Assembly (NCBI GenBank): GCA_028023455.1
Contig: JAQFVV010013336.1
Location: forward strand, 89,714 to 153,713
Direction: 5' to 3'
From: Epiperipatus broadwayi
Taxonomy: Eukaryota > Onychophora > Udeonychophora > Euonychophora > Peripatidae
DNA: 64,000 nucleotides
Shown: positions 57,723 through 64,000 of the stretch, piece after piece
Position numbering within the stretch: position 1 is the first letter of the stretch
Layout: each line of letters starts with the position of its first letter
The notes under the pieces: generated by a model
Database searches by the model: none
Seen by the model: only the letters and a program-made list of their open reading frames with translations
What the model was told of the DNA's origin: nothing
Program-made: the position numbers and the translations under genes

Positions 57723-59528
57723 TTAAAAAGTTATCCAAGGATCACTATGTCCTTGTCTGAAGATATGCTGGCACCTGGTGATCCATAAGGCATGTAGTAA
57801 GCATGCCGCTAGCCTGATAGTTGCATAGTTTCCTTCTTTAATTGCCCGATCAATTGACAGGACATTGCCACAGCCAGAGGAAATGATTGCGATAATTTTA
57901 TTTCTAGTGCAACTCAGGTATGAGCAGGCATAGAAGATGTGCTCCAGTGTTTCTTCATGCATATTATAGAGTTTACACATGGGGCTTAATTGACGAAATC
58001 CTCTTTGCATCACTAAAAAGTGACTGGTGGGCAAGGATGACAAGTTAAACTTGATTATAAAATCGACCAGCTTTGGTCCTATGCACCAGTATCTTGACTT
58101 CTTGAGCATTTGTTTTACAGACAGTCTTAATCGGGTAGATAATGGGTTTTGATTTGGGAAAAGGATTTTGTATACTTCCCAATATGTTTGCTTAGCTTTC
58201 TCTAATTGCTCGGAAACTGAAAATAGAGTCCCCAGTTGTTCTTGCAGTTCTTTGACCCATTTACTGTGTATGGGTGGTGGTGTATCTGTGGGCTCCACAG
58301 TGTCTTCACTCTGATCCTTTTCTTTTTTATTGTGGATTTTCCTGAGCACTGAAAGAGCTCTTTGAACAAAAAACACCTTGACGGCATGGAGACCAAGTCC
58401 ATTCAGGTCACGTGGTCTCTGCACCTTGGCCAGACTGATGCATACAGTTTTTCTCTTCCACATCATCTTGGTGCAGGCTGAATTTGCAGCATCCTGAAAA
58501 CCCTTGGTCGGTTTGAAGATGGGCAGGTAGTAGTTTATATGTGGAAACACCATCATATTTAACAATGCCAACTTGCCTGGGAGTGAGAGGGAGATCATTG
58601 AGAGAGAGTTTGTTACCTTCTTGGTTTTGTCCAAATGATCCTGCTGGATGGCCGTCCTCATCGCTGTTTTGGAGAGGGCAATTGGGAACCCAAGGAATTT
58701 CTGTGGATTTCCTGTATATCTTGATGGTACTGTAACACCCCTACTAATTTTCCAGACAACAGATTTGTCTGGGTTGACAGCCAGATTGAATTTGCTCGCG
58801 TATCTGTCCAGCAGTTGGTATAACCTTGGCAGGTATTTCTCAGAAGGGAGGAAAATGGTAACATCATCCACATATGAAATGTGGTGGAGTTCCTCCTTTA
58901 GTGCTGGCACAAAGACTCCTGGTAGTTCTTTTTCCACATCTTCTAGTAGGGGGTTCAGGTAGGTAATGAAACAAAGGGTGCTTAGTGAGGACCCCTGGGG
59001 AATTGATAGATGTGGTCTGAAACCAGGTGCCAGAGAGCCATCAAGTGATGTGTGAATTGACCTGTTTAGCAACAAGTTAGCAATGATTTTAACATAGACA
59101 ATAGGTACTCCATAGTGCCTTAATATGGATAGTAGTATTGCTGGCATCACGGAGTCAAAGGCAGCTGCAAAGTCTATCTGAACAGCAACGGGCCCTGATT
59201 TTCGATGTGATCTTACATACTCCACCAGCAGCATGAAGCGCTGCACTGCCTCAATGGTGGATGTGCCTTTGCGTGCAAACTGGTGTACAGAGATCCTGGT
59301 AAGTAACTGCTGCTGGATCCTATCCTTAACCAATGATTCAATTGACTTGATGATTAGTGGGGACATTGAGATAGGTCTAATGTTAGATAAACTGGATGGA
59401 TTGGTGAATTTTTTCATGTATGGTACAAGAGCAATTGGATACAGGTCAGGAACACTTTGAAAGTCCCCGGCCAGCATATCAACTACTCTCCGTACTATCG
59501 GAGCTGTGAAATGGCCAAGGTGCAACAA
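57723..59528 (-). pseudogene. L1/Tx1-like reverse transcriptase, open frame
   Basis: A 601-codon open frame holds the RT core: NPSSLSNIRPISM, the A motif QIDFAAAFDSV, SIPQGSSLSTLCFITYLNPL (the usual PQGxPLSPLLF position, with an SS variant), and catalytic YVDDVTIF instead of the usual FADD/YADD. Then NPDKS, KFLGFPI, and a C-terminal CKLYNMHEETLEHIFYAC, the Cys/His motif typical of L1/Tx1 and related LINEs. The upstream frame (59495-59713) contains a PGLHGIP relic and joins this one by a frameshift at about 59523, so the ORF is broken. Clade assignment is moderate. Confidence 0.82.
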
Positions 59529-60257
59529 TACAAATCGGGAATGCCATGTAAACCAGGAAGCACATATTCAGGATAGGATTGAAGCTTCTGGATGATTTGT
59601 TCCTCTGTTATATTGTGTTCACCAACTTCTTGTTTATCATTCCAGATGTTACTGATGTCAAACTTTTGACTTTGGAGTTTTCTCTTGAAGTGCTCATGGA
59701 TCTTATCTAGCATTGCAGCCCCAGAGTAGTTATGGGTGTCTATGTTGATTAATGATGGGGTAGGTCTTTTTGCAGCACCAATGGCCCATCTCAGGTAGCT
59801 CCGCGTTCAATTTTGTTGTGTTGCCAAATAGACCTTTGCCCTTTTTGTCGCAACATATTGTGCAAGCACCCTCTGTTTCTCCCTGTACTGTTTCTTTAAC
59901 AACATGATCTCCCCAATTCCAGCATCAATTGATGATAATTCACTGACTCTCTTGCCAATGAAATCCAGCTCCCCAAGCAGCCTGTTTGGGCCTTTGGTTT
60001 TTCGGGTGAAATTGTTTATCAGGGAACTAAGTACCCCTACAAAGACTGAAAAAGCCTCAAGAGGTGACAATGAGAGAAGCTGGATCTTGTGGAAGAGGAT
60101 ATAAGCTTCCGAGAAGATCCATTCAGGTGTGCTGGCCTTGTTAAGCATTCTTATTGTTTTGATTTGGCATGAGGGGGTTAGTAATATGGGATCCAGTTGA
60201 AGGGAAATCAACATGGCCAGATGATCAGAGAATGGAACAATTTGCAATGAAGCATGT
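59495..60257 (-). pseudogene. L1/Tx1-like endonuclease end and linker, broken frames
   Basis: The minus-strand frame from 60257 to 59807 reads through SLQIVPFSDHLAMLISLQL, where SDH is the last catalytic motif of the APE-type endonuclease, into a charged linker (RLLGELDFIGKRVSELSS...). Its apparent start upstream of 60257 lies in the TSD and flanking DNA. A frame break near 59800 and another near 59720 lead into the 59495-59713 frame. The rest of the endonuclease is missing. Confidence 0.75.
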
Positions 60258-60268
60258 AGCCAATAGTT

Positions 60269-61340
60269 AAGGCTTATAATGTGAAGTATTAGCATATTAG
60301 CTATATGCTTACAATTTATTTTTATTATTACTTTATGTTCTTTTTTTTTTTATATAAATGCAAAGATTTGTATGCGTAATTTGTATGTATAATTTTTTTT
60401 TGTTTGTTAAATATTTGTGAAAAGAAAGGGAAATGGTAATATTTAAAAAAATCTAACATATAGGTAATTTTAAATCAAAAGTTGTACTAGATATCTTTCT
60501 CTACAAACTCATTGTTTTAAATTTAAGGAAAGCCTAAAGGCAAGTACATTTTAATAGATAAGTAATTTTTTTATTATTATTATTATCAAATATTTCAACT
60601 CAACAAAAAAGTTCGTTAAAATTTATGTTAATGCGGGTGGAGAAAGATATCTAATTTAATTAAAAATATATTTTAAATGGAATCTAATTATCGGAAAATA
60701 ACTGATATAATCAAACTTTTTCTTTTGTGTGTGTGTGTATGTTGAATCAGAGTAGATAATCAATTGAATTAAAAATAAAGAAATTCTTGAGATTAATTAG
60801 TGGATGTCAGGAATGCTTCGCACATTGTATGAATCCACTAACAAAAGTCAAATTTGATTAATTAAATGTGTTTCAGAGGGGTAACTAGATTGAGATTCTA
60901 ATGAGGGCTAAATGCTGTTCACCAGTTTAGTGGCATTCAATTGGGAACAGGCATTCAATTAGGCACAAGCAGTCACTAAGTCAATCACTGACTCACTCAT
61001 GCTAACTTTTTGGATTTCTCTGAACTTGCTTGTTTGAACTTAGAGAATTCCCAGATCTAATTATTTTTCTTAAATCATGCTGATATAAACTTAAAGATGT
61101 TTTTCAATTAGACAATTCATTTTAGAGCGGTAGAGAACTGTGTTTGCGGGAAGGTGTTTGTATTTGAAAACCAAAAGTAAAAGAATCGTTACCAGTGCTG
61201 TAGAAAACAAAATAATTGTTACCCAAAGAAGAAATTTATAATTAAATCTCAAGCACAAATGTACTCGCGTCAGTGAAATGACCATGGGGTAGGAATGCCC
61301 AGTCAGCGCACCCACCCAGCTCTGCTCCTGCCATCAGCAA
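60269..61340. other. AT-rich spacer
   Basis: No recognisable feature. Confidence 0.5.
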
Positions 61341-61508
61341 GGTCTCCTGAATCCAACCATCAAATGATTGTGAGAGCCATGGAACATTACCAGAAAGGTC
61401 TCTTGAATCCAGTTATCAAACGATCATGAGAGCTGTTGAGTCATATCTGAAATGTCTCCTGAATCTAGCCATCCAATGAAGCTGAAAGCCGAATGATGCC
61501 GTGTTAAA
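61341..61508. repeat. Minisatellite, three 56-bp units
   Basis: GGTCTCCTGAATCCA (61341), GGTCTCTTGAATCCAG (61397) and TGTCTCCTGAATCTAG (61453), each followed by a CATC(C)AA-type block and GAGAGC or GAAAGC. Confidence 0.85.
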
Positions 61509-62909
61509 GAGAAGTTCCTGCCGTCCCAGATGAACAGATGAATAGCCTACTTAGAGCCCAGAGAAGTACAAAAAAAAGACTTTACATGGTACACTCTATT
61601 TTATTAATTACATATTTATTATTGTGTGTTACATATTTTTCATTTATATCTCTTTGTGTAAAATATCGCACTTATTTAATGTAATAATTAGTATTTGTAA
61701 AATGTATCCGTGTGCGAGTGTATGAACCTCAGACCACTTTCTCACTAGTTGATTCTTTATAATTTTACATTCTCTTTCTTTGTTAATATATCTGTATTAC
61801 TCTCATATATATATATGTTTTTATGGTTATTTATTATGCATTGGGGTTTGTTATTATTATATTTATCTTGGGAATTGGTGAAGGGATTCAATAAACATTT
61901 ATTTAATATTTATAAAACTATTTTACTGCTTTAAGAATTTATTCATATTTCTTTCTCTAAAATAATAAGACACTTAGATAATTGCGTGAGTTTTAGTCTC
62001 CCATTTCTTTACCTGAGATAAAGAGAACGATGAGCTAGAATATGGGATACTCCCTTATCGGGATTTAAATCTTTGGTCATCAGGTGTTTATTTTTATTAG
62101 ATTTCATTTGATTCATTTTATTTCATATTATTATTGGCCTTACAGATCCTTTCAGGTGGGGAAATTAATCTTTTTCTTTCTGGGAGTGGCGCGAAGGATG
62201 GAAATTAAAAGAAATCTTTCAAAGGTATGTAAGAGTCAATACTTTATAAACGTACTGATGACTGTATCAAACCGATCATAAAAAAGATTTGAAATTACTT
62301 CCTATCCTGGCGTGCCGCCATATTTGATTCACGTTCGATATGTGCATATGATCACCTTATCAGGGTAGGAATGAACCGGTATATAAGAAAAATTTTAATT
62401 TCTATATTTTAATTCTTTCATTCACAATGCATCTACTGTATATACAAAAAACTATATATATTATGTTATGCAGGATTTCAATATATATACACAATATATA
62501 TGTGTGTTTAAAACATATTACTACTATCCACAAATTTCAGTATTTATAGCATGGCTTGGAATCAAATGCTGCACATATAACAGAATACTGACTTCAACTT
62601 TTGTAATTTTATTACTGAAATATAATTCTATTTCCAATATCAAAACATACAATAAACAAAGAATAAAGTTATTTTATGAGAAACAAAAAATAAACTGAAA
62701 TATTATTAATAAGCGTGACATTAAATAAAAATTCCAGTCGAGGCTGTTGAATACTTTTGAACTAATTATATAAAATCTCATTTATTTTTTGTCTTTTTTT
62801 TTACCTCACAAACAATCTTGATTGCTGTGAACTAAAGATATGGTCACCTATGACTGACGCATACAATTACTAATACAATTGGTCTTTGATCTATTCTTAT
62901 ATTATAATA
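61509..62909. other. AT-rich spacer
   Basis: No recognisable feature. Short open frames are compositional. Confidence 0.5.
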
Positions 62910-63075
62910 TACCATATACACCTTAATTTACACTCTACAATGCAGTTTAACATAGGAGTGGTGAGGTTTATAAAAGCTCTGATGATGACTGCTGGACAGT
63001 TGAAACTGTAGGCAAGAGGAGATAAAATAAATCACATGTTAAACTGCATTGTAGAGTGTAAATTAAGATGTATAT
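62910..63075 (+). mobile_element. Family B foldback, second copy (B2)
   Basis: Inverted arms (TTAATTTACACTCTACAATG and TTAAACTGCATTGTAGAGTG among others) surround AAAGCTCTGATGATGACTGCTGG...CAGTTGAAACTGTAGG (core at 62979-62985). The outer start CCATATACACCTTAATT matches B1 (CCATATACACTTTAATG). The tail AGATCTGCAAAG of B1 is matched by AGATCTGCTTTGCAGATCT here, an inverted version. Confidence 0.7.
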
Positions 63076-63820
63076 TGAAACAGTAAGATCTGCTTTGCAG
63101 ATCTTCGTTTCACCTTTTCTCACCTACTTCCTACCCTCATACCTTAGTTTGAACCCCAATGTATCGTAGTGTGTCTGCAATACACTTATATACCGAAAAT
63201 CCCACCTAATTTTAAACCATGAGCTCAATGCTCGTATTATATATATAACTTATTCCCAAATAAAATAAAATATTATGAATTATGTATTTGTTCACATAAT
63301 TTACATTTATTAAAAAGTAAGTTATATAAGTCGTAATTGCGCACACCCTATGATATCCATTTTAAAACATATCAAAATTATAAATTGTTAAAGTTATTTT
63401 GTTTGAATCTGTTTACAAATATATCACCGTCGTAATATATTTTGATTTAAAATAAAATTCATTTAGTAAATATTCGTTTAGTAAATAGATTCAAATATTG
63501 CAATTTAAAAAGTAAAATCATTTTCTTTAATTTAATAAAAGTTATTCCAAATATTTCTGTTAAAATAAATGAGGGACACTAGTTTAATTAGTAAATGTTG
63601 TATAAGGTTATCTAAAAACAGCAGATGTCCACTTAAGGTTTTCTTTAATTATTAAAAGTAATTTTTAATTAAATCTAGTGTGTAATTCGAATGTCGACAG
63701 GGAAATTAACAAAAGAAATTAATTAATGTTGAATTCCTTTAGACATTCCGATGATTTAATTACAGCTGATAAGTCCGATATTTTTGTAATGCTCCAGGGC
63801 AGTTCTATTGTTAAATTCTA
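63076..63820. other. AT-rich spacer upstream of possible promoter
   Basis: No recognisable feature. Confidence 0.5.
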
Positions 63821-63821
63821 C

Positions 63822-63855
63822 TATAAAAAGGAGGTTTTTCTTTTGTTCTTCAGTT
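63822..63855 (+). promoter_or_regulatory. Candidate core promoter: TATA box and initiator
   Basis: TATAAAAAG (63822-63830) is followed 28 bp downstream by TCAGTT (63850-63855), the arthropod initiator consensus (TCAGTY) at the expected spacing. The first A of the initiator (63852) would be +1, with an ATG at 63950. The same layout is common in LTR promoters, so this may belong to a host gene or to an LTR element. Confidence 0.45.
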
Positions 63856-63949
63856 AGTTGTTTTTTATTCTAATGTGTCTAAGAGAAATCATTCTGTGTT
63901 CTATTCTAATAATTTGCTAACCTTGACATGTCAGAGTAGAGGCGTTAAG

Positions 63950-64000
63950 ATGGCTATGTCCCCTCGGAATAGCCAGCCGCTGCTCCATACCATCGAAAGC
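63950..64000 (+). CDS. Possible start of a coding region, cut by the window end
   Basis: The frame from the ATG at 63950 is open for 17 codons to the last base and is rich in G+C, unlike the surrounding DNA (MAMSPRNSQPLLHTIES). It lies about 98 nt after the candidate initiator. No domain can be recognised from so few residues. The other reading is 5' leader or gag start of an LTR element. CATCGAAAGC, the last 10 bases, also occurs (reverse) in LTR copy 3 near 42871. Confidence 0.35.
   Translation, partial: MAMSPRNSQPLLHTIES

Larger units (their letters stand above)
57483..60257 (-). mobile_element. L1/Tx1-like LINE, 5'-truncated, 11-bp TSD
   Basis: Minus-strand non-LTR retrotransposon ending in poly(A) (T-run 57483-57494) with AATAA just upstream. 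The direct repeat AGCCAATAGTT (57472-57482, 60258-60268; the left copy ends in the T-run) is the target duplication. 5' truncation is just before the endonuclease SDH. Its G+C content is clearly higher than that of flanking DNA, which suggests a relatively recent arrival. About 240 nt of 3' UTR. Confidence 0.85.

Overview
The window looks like repeat-rich, very AT-rich (roughly 70-75% A+T by eye) intergenic or intronic nuclear DNA from an invertebrate-type animal genome. The evidence is the transposon content: RTE-like, L1/Tx1-like and jockey-like LINEs, a hAT element of the ZBED/GTF2IRD2-related kind, a pogo/Tigger-like element, tRNA-derived SINEs and hammerhead-ribozyme repeats. I cannot name the lineage from sequence alone. 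I found no complete host protein-coding gene, rRNA gene, bona fide tRNA gene, CRISPR array or prokaryotic signature. The only hint of a host gene is at the right edge, where a TATA box, an arthropod-style initiator and an ATG lead into a reading frame cut off by the window end.

Layout. 1-2.9 kb: plain AT-rich DNA. 2.9-7.4 kb: a palindrome split by a pogo/Tigger-like transposon, a TIR element with a 6-bp TSD, a large foldback and a second pogo-like 3' end. 8.4-9.4 kb: 3' end of an RTE-like LINE and a hammerhead-bearing family C repeat. 12.7-14.9 kb: solo LTR of 2.2 kb. 16.65-19.25 kb: 5'-truncated RTE-like LINE with one frameshift. 19.5-28.8 kb: hammerhead repeats of families T, B and A inserted among decayed LINEs, plus a 700-bp homopolymer-like stretch. 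31.0-33.97 kb: the densest hammerhead and SINE cluster. 35.9-37.7 kb: jockey-like remnant followed by a tandem family T array. 39.7-44.36 kb: family T copy split by a reverse LTR that is itself split by a forward LTR. 44.97-45.73 kb: two tRNA-like SINEs. 46.7-49.0 kb: a dead hAT element with TIRs and a decayed 8-bp TSD. 52.2-53.7 kb: more hammerhead and SINE repeats. 55.3-60.3 kb: two LINEs. 61.3 kb: a minisatellite. 62.9 kb: a second family B foldback. 63.8-64.0 kb: the possible promoter and start codon.

The main finding is a set of short non-autonomous repeats carrying type I hammerhead ribozyme motifs: CTGANGA, stem II, GAAA, a tiny palindromic stem III, a cleavage-site nucleotide, and a stem I with an internal loop. 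At least three families (T, A, C) can be folded, with arm changes between copies and families that preserve pairing. A fourth family (B) and a tRNA-headed SINE (D) carry hammerhead-like remnants. In several copies the motif lies between long inverted arms. Families T and B have clear target-site duplications of 11-14 bp. One family T insertion is a head-to-tail dimer bounded by a single 13-bp TSD pair, which fits reverse transcription of a multimeric RNA. Hammerheads are known from Penelope-like elements, retrozymes and SINE-like Sm-alpha repeats of schistosomes, so the ribozyme class is not new. The mix of families and the foldback and tRNA-headed architectures deserve a closer look. No Penelope-type reverse transcriptase is visible here, so the mobilising enzyme is unknown.
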